Source: Pantoea sp. Eser (GTDB lineage Bacteria; Pseudomonadota; Gammaproteobacteria; Enterobacterales; Enterobacteriaceae). From it: a stretch of DNA of 64,000 bases. The notes below the pieces were generated by a model, which searched no databases, was not told the DNA's origin, and saw nothing but the letters and a program-made list of their open reading frames with translations. This document shows, one piece after another, positions 21,903 to 31,617 of the stretch (positions within the stretch are counted from its first letter, which is position 1; each line of letters starts with the position of its first letter). Position numbers and translations under genes: made by a program. Where the stretch lies: NCBI GenBank assembly GCA_009830035.1, contig SZZY01000007.1, positions 62,001-126,000 on the forward strand, read 5' to 3'.

Positions 21903-22158
21903 TGAAACATATGTTCATTAATCAAAACGTAATGTTGTCGGGAAAAATGCGCTTCACTTCACATATCCAAAGCCGTAGCAACTTTTTGTGCGTCATTAAT
22001 TAATCACAGCAATTAATATTAAGCTGCCATTATTCAATTTATTGCGCTGATATAGCCGTTTTTTACTGCATTTACTGAAGTGTGAGCTGCCGCAAATCTT
22101 TTCTCACAGGATCCGATTTAATGTCTAAACATTAGATATGTTAATTAACATATGTTCA
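21903..22158. promoter_or_regulatory. Divergent operator region with repeated ACATATGTTCA
   Basis: Between the TIM-barrel gene and the permease, the 11-mer ACATATGTTCA occurs twice (21907-21917 and 22148-22158). The first is within TGAAACATATGTTCA. The second overlaps an 18-bp perfect palindrome ATATGTTAATTAACATAT (22136-22153). AT-rich divergent promoters of sugar-acid genes are often controlled this way by GntR- or LacI-type regulators. No regulator gene is present in the cluster. Confidence 0.5.
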
Positions 22159-22206
22159 GTGGTCGGGATTTACCCGACATCGTCACTGACAAGCGGGAGA
22201 AAGTTA

Positions 22207-23466
22207 TGCAAGCGTTACACCCTGATTCCGATGCAGCGACCCAGCCTACCCGGGTTCGCTGACGCATTTTCGGCGTGCTGTTTGTTCTGCTGGCGGTCAA
22301 CCTGATGGACCGCATCACGCTCTCCATCTGTATTCCGTTACATCAAAGATGAGTTTCACCTGTCGCCAGCGATGCAGGGACTGATCCTCAGCAGTTTTTT
22401 CTGATCGTATGTGCTGTTACAGGTGCCGGGCGGCTGGGCGCTGGATCGCTTTGGCCCGCGTAAGGTGCTGACCTTCTCCAGCATACTGTGGGGTCTTAGC
22501 CAGATTGCGCTGGCGCTGGCAACCGGCGGACTGTCGCTGATCTTTGCCCGCATCGCGCTGGGCGTGGCGGAAACGCCGATTTCTCCGTCCGGCGGAAAAA
22601 TGAATGCCAGCTGGATGCCCAAACCAGAACGCGGACGCGGCGCGGCAATCATGGATTGCGGTAGTACGCTGGGCGTGGCGTTTGGCGGATTGATCATCGC
22701 CTACCTGATCGACATGATCGACTCGTGGCGGCTGGCGTTTATCGTCGCCGTGCTGTTCAGCATGTCGCTGGCGCTACTGGCGTGGTACAAGCTGCGCGAT
22801 CGCCCGGAAGAGGACCCGCGGATTAACGCCGCAGAACTGGCGCAGATACGGCAGGGCCGTGACGAGGGTGCGGCGCCGGATGCGCCGCCGCCAGCCGGTC
22901 CGGGCGTTGACTGGCGATCGCTGTCGGCCTGATGTTTGGCCGGGCCACCTGGGCAATGATCTACTTTGGCCTGATGACCTGGGGACCCAGCTATCTGGCG
23001 CAGGCGCGTGGCTTCGATTTGCGCTCCATCGGTAATGCCACCTTTGTGATTTTTATGCTGGGTGAAGCCGGATCGCTGGGTGCCGGATTCGCCGTCGATG
23101 CGCTGGTAAAGCGCGGCTATCAGCATGGCACGGTAGTGAAGAGCCTGATTGCGCTGTCGGGCGGCGTTACGCTGCTGATCTTCTTTGCGCTGCCGGACGT
23201 GGCGAATCCGATTACCGCGGTGGCGATGCTGTCGGTCGCCTCCTTCTTCCTGACCGGCGGCGACAGCATCTACATGGAGTATTCCGGCGCTGATCGCCCA
23301 TCCGGCGCGCGCCGGCCTGGTCGGCGGCTTTATGAATATGGCCGGTAGCGTCGGCGGCTATGGCGGCGTACTGACCTTCTTTACCCTGTGCGCCGCACTT
23401 TACGTGATTGGCACGCTGTTTATCCGCTTTGCGCCGCTGCCGACCGGCAGCACCCAAATCAGCTAA
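22207..23466 (+). pseudogene. MFS (ACS family) permease with stops and frameshifts
   Basis: The pieces make one sugar-acid type permease of about 420 residues: FGVLFVLLAVNLMDRITLSI, GWALDRFGPRKVLTFSSILW, ARIALGVAETPISPSGGKMN, then YFGLMTWGPSYLAQARGFD and GFMNMAGSVGGYGGV. Lesions: TGA at 22261-22263 and another near 22403 (SSFF*SYVLLQVPGGW), both where Trp is expected, and frameshifts near 22340, 22920 and 23285. ATG 22207 has GGGAGAAAG upstream. The DRFGPR and GVAE-x-P motifs place it with glucarate/galactonate-type transporters. Its gene lies divergent to one isomerase and directly upstream of the intact hyi-like gene. Confidence 0.8.
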
Positions 23467-23518
23467 CCGCACTCGCCTAGCGGCGAGGCTGCCGGGCGTC
23501 ACCTCATCAGGAGAGAAT

Positions 23519-24280
23519 ATGCTTCGTTTCGCCGCTAATCTGACCATGCTCTATACCGAATATCCGTTTTATGAACGCTTCGATCGCGCCGCTGAGGCCG
23601 GATTTGAGGCGGTTGAATTTTTCTTCCCATATGGCCTGGAGAGCGCCGATATCCAGCAGGCGCTGGATCGCAACCAGCAGCAGCTGGTGCTGTTTAACAT
23701 GCCGCTGGGTGACTGGGATGTGAGCGACCGCGGATTCGCGGCGCAACCGGCGCGGCGTGACGAGTTCCGCCGGGCTATCGATCAGGCGGTGAGCTATGGT
23801 CAGCAGCTGAAACCGCCGCGTATTAACTGCCTGTCGGGACCGGCCGTCGGTCAGGGCGATCCGCTGCCAACCCTGCGCGAAAACTTTGCCCTGGCCGCCA
23901 GCGCACTCAAGGCGCACGACATTCAGCTGGTGCTGGAGCCGATCAATCACGGCGACGTGCCCGGCGCGGAGCAGGCGGTGCGGCTGTTTGACCAGATCGG
24001 CAGTGACAACCTGGCGGTGCAGTACGATTTCTGGCATTCACTACGCGCCGGTGAGGATCCCTATCAGGTGCTGCCGGCCTTTATTGACCGTATCGCGCAT
24101 ATCCAGATTGCGGACGTTCCTGGCCGTCACCAGCCCGGCAGCGGCGAGGTCGATTTCGAGCGGCTGTTTACCCTGCTGGATAACCTCAACTATCCCGGCT
24201 GGGTCAGCCTTGAGTTCCATCCGCAGGGCGCAACGGACGCCAGCTTTGCCCATCTGCGTCAGCTCGGGCTGCTGAAATAA
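23519..24280 (+). CDS. hyi: Hydroxypyruvate isomerase / 2-oxotetronate isomerase family protein
   Basis: 253 residues, an intact member of the Hyi/OtnI TIM-barrel family (E. coli members about 258). Family marks: RFAANLTMLYTEYPFYERFD, FFFPYGLESADIQ, NCLSGPAVGQG, the metal-binding Glu of LEPINHGDVPG, VQYDFWHSLR, HIQIADVPGRHQPGSGEVDF and SLEFHPQG. These enzymes interconvert hydroxypyruvate and tartronate semialdehyde, or 2-oxotetronates in the threonate/erythronate pathway. Otn enzymes are the better guess because no gcl or glxR is nearby. AGGAGAG precedes ATG 23519. It is the only intact member of the cluster starting at 19735, and its permease is dead. Confidence 0.85.
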   Translation: MLRFAANLTMLYTEYPFYERFDRAAEAGFEAVEFFFPYGLESADIQQALDRNQQQLVLFNMPLGDWDVSDRGFAAQPARRDEFRRAIDQAVSYGQQLKPPRINCLSGPAVGQGDPLPTLRENFALAASALKAHDIQLVLEPINHGDVPGAEQAVRLFDQIGSDNLAVQYDFWHSLRAGEDPYQVLPAFIDRIAHIQIADVPGRHQPGSGEVDFERLFTLLDNLNYPGWVSLEFHPQGATDASFAHLRQLGLLK

Positions 24281-24310
24281 AAAAGGCCGCTACCCTGACG
24301 GGAGTGGCCT
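24278..24310 (-). terminator. Terminator between hyi and adeP
   Basis: AGGCC-GCTACC and GGAGT-GGCCT form an imperfect stem (24284-24310) with a run of six T on the minus strand directly after it. It lies 20 bp beyond the adeP stop and could also serve hyi from the other side. Confidence 0.7.
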
Positions 24311-24329
24311 GATGCGGTTATCGCGGCGT

Positions 24330-25643
24330 TTAGTGTGCGTCGATAAACACAATCTTCAGCACGAACATCAGCGCGACAATCACCACGCAGGGGCTGATTT
24401 CACACCAGCGGGCGGTGCCGAGCTTCATTACGCAGTAAGCGATAAAGCCCAGCGCAATCCCTTCGGTGATTGAGAAGCTGAACGGCATCATCGCGGCGGT
24501 AACAAAGGCTGGCACCGATTCGGTCAGGTCATCCCAGCGCACGCGCGACAGGCTGGCAGTCATCAATACGCCGACATAAACCAGCGCCCCGGCGGCGGCG
24601 TAGCCTGGCACCATCGCCGCCAGCGGTGACAGGAACATCACCAGCAAAAACAGCACGCCGGTCACCACCGCCATCAGCCCGGTACGGCCACCAATCGCCA
24701 CGCCCGAGCTACTTTCAATGTAGGCGGTGACCGAGGAGGTGCCCGCCAGAGCGCCACTGACCGAGCTGATGCTGTCAACGTACAGCGCCTGCTGCATACG
24801 CGGGAAGGTGCCGGTTTCATCGGTCAGCCCAGCTTTATCGGTGACGCCGATCAGCGTGCCCGACGAGTCGAACAGATTGACCAGCATAAAGGAGAATATC
24901 ACGCCCGCCATGCCGATGTTGAATGCGCCTTTGATATCGACCTGGCCGACCACCGAACTGATGGCAGGCGGGGCGGAAAACAGACCAACAAACTTCACGT
25001 CGCCCAGCATCCAGCCAATCGCCGTGGTCACCACCATTGAGATCAGGACGGCGGCATGGATATTACGTGACGCCAGAATAGCGATGATAAAGAAACCCAG
25101 CGCGCCAAGCAGTACGCTGTGCGAGGTCAGGTTCCCTACCGTCACCAGCGTATCGGGATTCGGCACGATGATGCCGGCATTTTTCAGCCCCATCATGGCG
25201 ATAAACAGGCCAGTCCCGGCGGTGATGCCGACGCGCAGGCTGAGCGGGATGTTGGCAATCATCCAGTAGCGCACCCGCAGCAGCGTCAGGGTCAGCAGAC
25301 CGACGGCGCCCCAGAAGATCGCCCCCATACCGACCTGCCACGAATAGCCCATTGCGCCGACCACCACAAAGGCGAAAAAGGCATTCAGCCCCATTGCCGG
25401 GGCCAGCGCGACCGGCAGATTGGCAAACAGTCCCATCAGAATACTGCCGAAGGCGGCAATCAGGCAGGTGGTAACAAACACTGCCTGGGTATCCATACCG
25501 GCCACGCCGAGGATCTGCGGGTTCACAAAGACGATGTAGACCATGGTGAGAAAGGTGGTCACACCCGCGATCACTTCGGTGCGCACCGTGGTGCCATGTT
25601 CCTGCAGCTTGAAGATGCGCTGCAAAAGGCCTTGCTTGCTCAT
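24330..25643 (-). CDS. adeP: Adenine permease AdeP (NCS2/AzgA-type)
   Basis: About 437 residues, closely matching E. coli AdeP (445), a proton-coupled high-affinity adenine importer of the inner membrane. Conserved stretches: HGTTVRTEVIAGVTTFLTMV, ALAPAMGLNAFFAF (TM3 signature), GLKNAGIIVPNPDTLVTVG, NLFDSSGTLIGVTDKAGL and GTSSVTAYIESSSG. About 13 hydrophobic segments are spread along the chain. The start is taken at MSKQGLLQRIF (25643); ATG 25652 would add three residues. A PurR-like box lies 71 bp upstream. It is divergent from yieH, as in E. coli. Intact. Confidence 0.93.
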   Translation of the reverse strand: MSKQGLLQRIFKLQEHGTTVRTEVIAGVTTFLTMVYIVFVNPQILGVAGMDTQAVFVTTCLIAAFGSILMGLFANLPVALAPAMGLNAFFAFVVVGAMGYSWQVGMGAIFWGAVGLLTLTLLRVRYWMIANIPLSLRVGITAGTGLFIAMMGLKNAGIIVPNPDTLVTVGNLTSHSVLLGALGFFIIAILASRNIHAAVLISMVVTTAIGWMLGDVKFVGLFSAPPAISSVVGQVDIKGAFNIGMAGVIFSFMLVNLFDSSGTLIGVTDKAGLTDETGTFPRMQQALYVDSISSVSGALAGTSSVTAYIESSSGVAIGGRTGLMAVVTGVLFLLVMFLSPLAAMVPGYAAAGALVYVGVLMTASLSRVRWDDLTESVPAFVTAAMMPFSFSITEGIALGFIAYCVMKLGTARWCEISPCVVIVALMFVLKIVFIDAH

Positions 25644-25713
25644 GCCATCCATCCAGAATAAAAATTCATCGGCGCGTATCCTGGCGATTTTACCAGGCCA
25701 ATACAATGATTTT

Positions 25714-25729
25714 TCGCAACCGATTGCCA
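25714..25729. promoter_or_regulatory. PurR-like operator upstream of adeP
   Basis: GCAACCGATTGC matches the PurR core GCAAACGTTTGC at 10 of 12 positions. PurR represses purine uptake and synthesis genes in enterobacteria, so control of adeP fits. Confidence 0.55.
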
Positions 25730-25794
25730 CTCTCGCAATCTGCGCTCAGTACGGTAGAGTGAGGGACTCCAACAAAATCAAAGGATAGAGTCTG

Positions 25795-26457
25795 ATGTCA
25801 GTAGAATGCGTCTTTTTCGATTGCGATGGCACGCTGGTGGACAGCGAACTGCTCTGCACCTAGGCCTACGCCAATACTTTCGCCCGCTATGGCATCGACC
25901 TGTCGCTGCAGCAGATGTTTGAGCAGTATAAAGGCGTCAAACTGTACGACATCATTCGCGACGTCGGTGAGGCGCATCAGCAATCGTTGCCGATGGAAGA
26001 GGTGGAAACCGCCTACCGTGCCGAGGTGGCTCAGTTGTTTGATCAGCACCTGCAGCCGATCGACGGTACCAAAGCGCTGGTTGAGCAGATAAAAGTGCCG
26101 ATGTGCATGGTATCGAACGGAACGGTGAAGAAGATGCAGCACTCGCTGGGCTTAACCGGCATGCTGCCGCTGTTTGCGGATCACCTCTACAGCGGTTATG
26201 ACATTCTGCACTGGAAGCCCGATCCGGAGCTGATGTACCACGCTGCCGAGCAGATGCAGATCTGCGATTGAGCGCTGCTGGTGGATGACTCTGAAGCGGG
26301 CGCGCGGGTCGGCATTGCCGCCGGTATTCCGGTGTTCTACTACTGCGCCGATGCGCATAATCCGGAACTGGATCATCCGCTGGTCACGCGATTCGACAAC
26401 ATGGCGGACCTGCCCGCCCTGTGGCGCGCCCGCGCCCGCGGCTGGGATCTGGTGTAA
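25795..26457 (+). pseudogene. yieH: YieH HAD phosphatase with two internal stops
   Basis: The frame runs for 221 codons without any frameshift and matches E. coli YieH (6-phosphogluconate phosphatase, HAD subclass IA). Motif I is FFDCDGTLVDSELLC, then YKGVKLYDIIRDVG, motif II CMVSNGTVKKMQHSLG, motif III with WKPDPELMYH, and motif IV LLVDDSEAGARVG. TAG at 25861-25863 (after SELLCT) and TGA at 26269-26271 (after QICD) interrupt it. The second would remove the motif IV aspartates. Internal restart after the first stop would lose the nucleophile Asp. Divergent from adeP, as in E. coli. Confidence 0.88.
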
Positions 26458-26470
26458 TCCGGGACAGCCG

Positions 26471-27177
26471 ATGAAACAGACCGTCTGGTTTTTAATCCTG
26501 CCTGGGGTGATGGCGCTCGATCTGACGGGCCCGGCGGAGGCGCTTAAGCTGGCGGGCGACCGCTTTGTGCTGCGCTACATCGGACCGCAACCGCAGGTGA
26601 TCTGCTCCACCGGGATGAACATCGGCGGGATAGAGCCGTTACCGGCAGGTTTGCCTGCCGACAGCCTGCTGGTGGTGCCCGGTGTTTATGATTCGCGGAT
26701 CTGTTATGTCACGCCCGAAGCTGAACAGGCGCGCCGGTGGCTGAAGCAGCAGGCAGCGCTGCGTTCACAAGTCCTGATGCTGGTCTGCGTCTGTTCCGGT
26801 GCGCTGCTGGCCGTGCAGGCGGGGCGGGGTTGCTGGATGGCGTTCGCTGCACCCACCCATCACGAGGTCATCGATCGGCTGAAAGCGCGGCCGCGCCGCA
26901 GGCACAGGAAAATCGGGTGTTTGTCGGGCATGACAATATCTGGACCAGCGCCGGCATTACGGCGAGCATCGATCTGGCACTGCATCTGATTAATCAGCTG
27001 TGTGATACGCCAACCGCGCTGGCGGCACGGGCGCACGTCAGCAGTCGCCATCTGGCTCGGCTGTTCCGTCAGCATCTGGGCATCAGCGTGCGCGAATACC
27101 ATGAACAGCTGCGGGTCAGCATTGCGTGCCAGCTGCGCCGCGCCTGTCAGCGTGATGCCGGTCAACTGACAAAGTGA
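26471..27177 (+). pseudogene. GlxA-like AraC-family regulator, frameshifted and deleted
   Basis: The first part is a DJ-1/PfpI-like domain (MKQTVWFLILPGVMALDLTG, PADSLLVVPGVYD, LMLVCVCSGALLA), which in GlxA-type regulators precedes an AraC DNA-binding domain. Beyond about residue 120 the frame is lost; THHEVIDRLKA is in the first frame, but NRVFVGHDNIWTSAGITASI and the helix-turn-helix ALAARAHVSSRHLARLFRQH are in the next. A stretch between the two domains appears deleted, and the second AraC helix is cut short at TGA near 27175. It overlaps the end of the wecH remnant by 16 bp, tail to tail. Target unknown. Confidence 0.75.
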
Positions 27178-28129
27178 CGTTTATCGACGCGTTTAAGCGC
27201 CATCGCCAGCAGCAGGCTGCCGCCCAGCGTTACCCCGAACACCCAAGGAAGATCGAACCACGGACGCGACATATTATCATAGTGATGAGTACGCAGATAG
27301 TGGATAAACAGCGCGTGAAAACCGTAGATCGGCAGGGAATAGCGCGCAATCAGCGATAAGCCCGGCAGCGTGCGCTGGTTAAGGGCATTTTTAAACACCA
27401 GCAGTAAGCTGATCGCCGCGATAAACACCAGCGGTCCGCAGTAGAGATACCAGGTGTCGTTAAACGCGCCGTTGTCCCGTAACGCCTACTTCGTGCCGAG
27501 CGCAATGCCAATTACACAGGCGATAAACACCCCGCTGGCGGCGGGCGTCAGCCCACGTTTTGACGTCTCCATGGTACCGATAGCCCGTCCTAATAGCGCA
27601 TACAGCAGGTAATAAATGCTGTCGCCGTTGACATAGAGATTGACCGGCAGGAAGTGAAACGGCCCCAGCTACTGACGGTGTTCGGATTGGCCAGCACCGC
27701 CAGCTCCAGCACCAGCAGCGCCACATAGCGCGCCGGTACCGACTTCACCTGAATCAGCGGCGACATCAGATAGATACCAATCAGCGCGAAGAAAAACCAC
27801 AAGTGATAAAACACCGGTTTTTGCAGCATTTTCACGACCGATCGGCCTTCACTGATCGGCGTCAGCTAGGTGATATACGCCAGTGACACCGCGCTGTAGA
27901 ACAGCAGACACAGCACCAGCCGGATCATATGACGCGGCTGGGCGCTGCGTTCGCCGAAAAACAGCGGTACGCAGACCCGCGAGGCGGAGTTCAGCAGATT
28001 GGCGACATCCGACGAAGTGCCGGTGACCGCCATCGGCCCGGTGATATACCAGGTAGTGGTGTGGATCACGATTACCATCAGGCAGGCAACCGCGCGTAAA
28101 TTATCGATCCAGTAAATCTTCTGCGGCAT
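27162..28129 (-). pseudogene. wecH: WecH O-acetyltransferase, multiply broken
   Basis: Matches E. coli WecH (YiaH), the acyltransferase-3 membrane enzyme that O-acetylates enterobacterial common antigen. Segments: [20 protein letters not shown] and [11 protein letters not shown] at the start, LQKPVFYHLWFFFALIGIYL in the middle, and DTWYLYCGPLVFIAAISLLL with SLPIYGFHALFIHYLRTHH near the end. Eight residues (MISGYLFF in E. coli) are missing in frame after VCVPLFF, a deletion between two TTTTTC runs. TAG codons interrupt near 27867 and 27487, and a frameshift lies near 27670. Its place directly upstream of glyQ, on the opposite strand, is as in E. coli. Confidence 0.85.
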
Positions 28130-28353
28130 GGCGTCCTCTTGCGCATAACGTCCGTGCGGAGAAGGAAGGGTAGCCAGGCGCGGCGGCGGCAACAACCTTT
28201 GCCGGCAGGATTCGGAGTCCTCGGTATGGCGGCAAAAGGGCGCAACAACCAAACCGCGGCGCAACCGCCCGGGATTTCCGGCTGCACATCGCGCGGTCAA
28301 AGGGTATACTGTCGCAATCTTTTTTCATCTAGCCAATCGTGTGCAAATTCAAC

Positions 28354-29265
28354 ATGCAAAAGTTTGATACCAAGACCTTTCAGGGCCTGATCCTGACCTT
28401 GCAGGATTACTGGGCACGTCAGGGCTGCACCATTGTTCAACCGCTGGACATGGAAGTAGGCGCTGGCACTTCGCACCCAATGACCTGCCTGCGCGCACTC
28501 GGCCCGGAGCCGATCGCCGCAGCTTACGTGCAGCCGTCACGCCGTACGACCGATGGTCGCTACGGTGAAAACCCGAACCGCTTACAGCACTATTACCAGT
28601 TTCAGGTGATCATCAAACCGTCACCGGACAACATTCAGGAGCTGTATCTCGGGTCGCTGAAAGAGCTGGGTATGGACCCGACGGTGCATGATATTCGCTT
28701 CGTGGAAGATAACTGGGAAAACCCAACACTGGGTGCCTGGGGACTGGGCTGGGAAGTGTGGCTCAACGGCATGGAAGTGACGCAGTTCACTTACTTCCAG
28801 CAGGTGGGTGGCCTGGAGTGTAAACCGGTGACCGGTGAGATCACCTACGGTCTCGAACGTCTGGCGATGTATATCCAGGGCGTCGACAGCGTCTACGATC
28901 TGGTGTGGAGCGACGGTCCGCTGGGTAAAACCACCTACGGCGACGTGTTCCATCAGAACGAAGTGGAGCAATCCACCTATAACTTCGAATACGCCGACGT
29001 GGATTTCCTCTTTACCTGCTTCGAGCAGTACGAAAAAGAGGCGCAGCACCTGCTGGCGCTGGAAAAACCGCTGCCGCTGCCCGCGTATGAACGCATTCTG
29101 AAAGCCGCACACAGCTTCAACCTGCTGGATGCGCGTAAGGCGATCTCGGTCACCGAGCGTCAGCGCTATATTCTGCGTATCCGCACCCTGACGAAAGCCG
29201 TGGCTGAAGCTTACTACGCCTCTCGCGAGGCACTGGGCTTCCCGATGTGCAATAACAAAAAGTAA
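28354..29265 (+). CDS. glyQ: Glycyl-tRNA synthetase alpha chain
   Basis: 303 residues, the E. coli length. With GlyS it forms the alpha2beta2 class II synthetase that charges tRNA-Gly; the alpha chain holds the catalytic core. [20 protein letters not shown] opens the protein. [38 protein letters not shown] (motif 2 region) and [18 protein letters not shown] (motif 3) are intact. ATG 28354 is the family start; a GTG 15 bp upstream is in frame but has no support. TATACT near 28303 is a plausible -10. Followed 9 bp later by glyS. Confidence 0.97.
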   Translation: MQKFDTKTFQGLILTLQDYWARQGCTIVQPLDMEVGAGTSHPMTCLRALGPEPIAAAYVQPSRRTTDGRYGENPNRLQHYYQFQVIIKPSPDNIQELYLGSLKELGMDPTVHDIRFVEDNWENPTLGAWGLGWEVWLNGMEVTQFTYFQQVGGLECKPVTGEITYGLERLAMYIQGVDSVYDLVWSDGPLGKTTYGDVFHQNEVEQSTYNFEYADVDFLFTCFEQYEKEAQHLLALEKPLPLPAYERILKAAHSFNLLDARKAISVTERQRYILRIRTLTKAVAEAYYASREALGFPMCNNKK

Positions 29266-29274
29266 GAGGCAGCC

Positions 29275-31344
29275 ATGACTGAGAAAACCTTCCTGGTGGA
29301 GATCGGCACCGAAGAGCTGCCACCAAAAGCCCTGCGCAGCCTGGCTGAAGCCTTTGCCGCGCAGGTCACTGCGGAACTTGATGCCGCCAACCTGAACCAC
29401 GGCGACGTCAGCTGGTTTGCTGCACCGCGCCGTCTGGCGCTGAAAGTGGCGAACCTGAGCGCCTCACAACCCGATCGGGAAGTGGAAAAGCGCGGCCCGG
29501 CGGTCAGCGCGGCGTTTGACGCCGACGGTAACGCCACCAAAGCCGCAGAAGGCTGGGCACGTGGTAACGGTATCACAGTTGATCAGGCTGAACGTCTGAG
29601 CACCGACAAAGGCGAGTGGCTGGTCTATCGCGCTCAGGTTAAGGGCGAAGCGGCTCAGGCTCTGCTGCCGGCGATGATCGCCACCGCGCTGAGCAAACTG
29701 CCGGTGCCAAAACTGATGCGCTGGGGCGACAGCGACGTGCAGTTCGTCCGTCCGGTTCACACCGTGACGCTGCTGCTGGGCGATGAGCTGATCCCCTCTA
29801 CCATTCTGGGCGTGGACTCTGCGCGCACCATTCGCGGCCACCGCTTCATGGGCGAGCATGACATTACCCTCGACAACGCCGATCAGTATCCGGACGTGCT
29901 GGAGAAACGCGGTAAGGTGATCGCTGACTACCAGACCCGTAAAGCGATGATCAAGGCCGATGCCGAAGCCGCCGCCCGTCGTCTGGGCGGTAATGCCGAT
30001 CTCAGCGACAGCCTGCTGGAAGAAGTCACCTCGCTGGTGGAGTGGCCGGTGGTACTGACCGCCACCTTTGAAGAGAAATTCCTCAAGGTGCCGGCTGAAG
30101 CGCTGGTCTACACCATGAAAGGCGATCAGAAATATTTCCCGGTGTATGACGATAACGGCAACCTGCTGCCGAACTTCATTTTCGTCACCAATATCGAATC
30201 CAGCGATCCGCGCCAGATTATCTCGGGTAACGAGAAAGTGGTGCGTCCGCGTCTGGCCGATGCAGAATTCTTCTTCAATACCGACCGCAAAAAGCGTCTG
30301 GAAGATCATCTGCCGCGCCTGGAAACGGTGCTGTTCCAGAAAGAGCTGGGCACGCTGCGTGATAAAACCGATCGCATCCAGGCGCTGGCCGGCTGGATTG
30401 CTGGTCAGATTGGCGCCGATGTCAATCATGCGACCCGCGCGGGCCTGCTGTCGAAGTGTGACCTGATGACCAACATGGTGTTCGAGTTCACCGACACTCA
30501 GGGCGTGATGGGGATGCACTATGCCCGTCACGATGGCGAAGCCGAAGATGTGGCCGTCGCGCTGAATGAGCAGTATCAGCCACGCTTTGCCGGTGACGAT
30601 TTGCCTTCCAGCCCGGTTGCCTGTGCGCTGGCAATCGCCGACAAAATGGATACGCTGGCCGGCATTTTTGGCATTGGTCAGCATCCAAAAGGCGACAAAG
30701 ATCCGTTTGCCCTGCGTCGTGCCGCACTCGGTGTGTTGCGCATCATCGTCGAGAAGAATCTGCCGCTTGATCTGCAGACCCTGACCGAAGAAGCGGTGCG
30801 TCTGTATGGCAGCAAGCTGAGCAACGCCAGCGTAGTGGATGATGTGATCGACTTTATGCTGGGTCGCTTCCGCGCCTGGTATCAGGAAGAAGGTCACAGC
30901 ATTGATACGCTGCAAGCGGTGCTGGCGCGTCGTCCGACCCGTCCGGCTGACTTCGATGCCAGCATGAAAGCGGTATCGCACTTCCGCACGCTGAATGAAG
31001 CCGCCGCGCTGGCCGCCGCCAATAAGCGCGTCTCTAACATTCTGGCAAAATCGACCGAAACGCTGAATGACAGCGTGCAGGCGTCACTGCTGAAAGAGAA
31101 TGAAGAGATCCAGCTGGCGACGTTTGTCACTGCGCTGAGCAGCAAGCTGCAGCTGTACTTTGTGGAAGGTCGCTACCAGGATGCGCTGATCGAACTGGCG
31201 CAGCTGCGTGAAGCCGTTGATAACTTCTTCGATAAAGTAATGGTTAACGCTGACGATCCGGCGGTGCGGGTTAACCGCCTGACGCTGCTGGCGAAACTGC
31301 GTGAGCTGTTCCTGCAGGTGGCGGATATCTCACTGCTGCAGTAA
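29275..31344 (+). CDS. glyS: Glycyl-tRNA synthetase beta chain
   Basis: 689 residues, as in E. coli. It starts [20 protein letters not shown], with [11 protein letters not shown], the internal HD-like region [20 protein letters not shown], and a C-terminal anticodon-binding domain ending [20 protein letters not shown]. The beta subunit binds tRNA and is essential for activity. AGAGGCAGCC precedes ATG 29275, and a strong terminator follows. Intact, in contrast to genes on both sides. Confidence 0.97.
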   Translation: MTEKTFLVEIGTEELPPKALRSLAEAFAAQVTAELDAANLNHGDVSWFAAPRRLALKVANLSASQPDREVEKRGPAVSAAFDADGNATKAAEGWARGNGITVDQAERLSTDKGEWLVYRAQVKGEAAQALLPAMIATALSKLPVPKLMRWGDSDVQFVRPVHTVTLLLGDELIPSTILGVDSARTIRGHRFMGEHDITLDNADQYPDVLEKRGKVIADYQTRKAMIKADAEAAARRLGGNADLSDSLLEEVTSLVEWPVVLTATFEEKFLKVPAEALVYTMKGDQKYFPVYDDNGNLLPNFIFVTNIESSDPRQIISGNEKVVRPRLADAEFFFNTDRKKRLEDHLPRLETVLFQKELGTLRDKTDRIQALAGWIAGQIGADVNHATRAGLLSKCDLMTNMVFEFTDTQGVMGMHYARHDGEAEDVAVALNEQYQPRFAGDDLPSSPVACALAIADKMDTLAGIFGIGQHPKGDKDPFALRRAALGVLRIIVEKNLPLDLQTLTEEAVRLYGSKLSNASVVDDVIDFMLGRFRAWYQEEGHSIDTLQAVLARRPTRPADFDASMKAVSHFRTLNEAAALAAANKRVSNILAKSTETLNDSVQASLLKENEEIQLATFVTALSSKLQLYFVEGRYQDALIELAQLREAVDNFFDKVMVNADDPAVRVNRLTLLAKLRELFLQVADISLLQ

Positions 31345-31372
31345 GGTTTTCAGCGGCGTGTGTGAAGATGAA

Positions 31373-31402
31373 AAAGGGACGAGCGATCGTCCCTTTTTTT
31401 AT
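31373..31402 (+). terminator. Terminator of glyQS
   Basis: AAAGGGACGA, a GCGA tetraloop and TCGTCCCTTT (31373-31396) followed by further T residues: a perfect 10-bp stem 28 bp after glyS. Confidence 0.92.
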
Positions 31403-31617
31403 AGCTTTTTTCAGACGCTATATGCGTTCGGCTGCTTGGGGTGTTCCTGTATTTCCCGCTAAAAAAGGCCGGGCAATACTCAACATAATGCTAAAAAGTG
31501 CGTTTTGAAAAGAGCTAAGAAACCGCCTGAAAAATGAGCGGATTGCTTGTGTTCTGAGCGTGGTGGCGGATAATGCGCCTGAATTTACAATCAGTAACAT
31601 TTTGTAAACGGACTTTT

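Noticed and set aside
22207..23466. Two or three separate small membrane proteins
   Set aside because: The open pieces are successive parts of one MFS permease in shifted frames, not independent genes.
29464..30981. 505-codon open frame opposite glyS
   Set aside because: Antisense shadow of glyS; its translation has no recognisable domain, and glyS is intact and essential.
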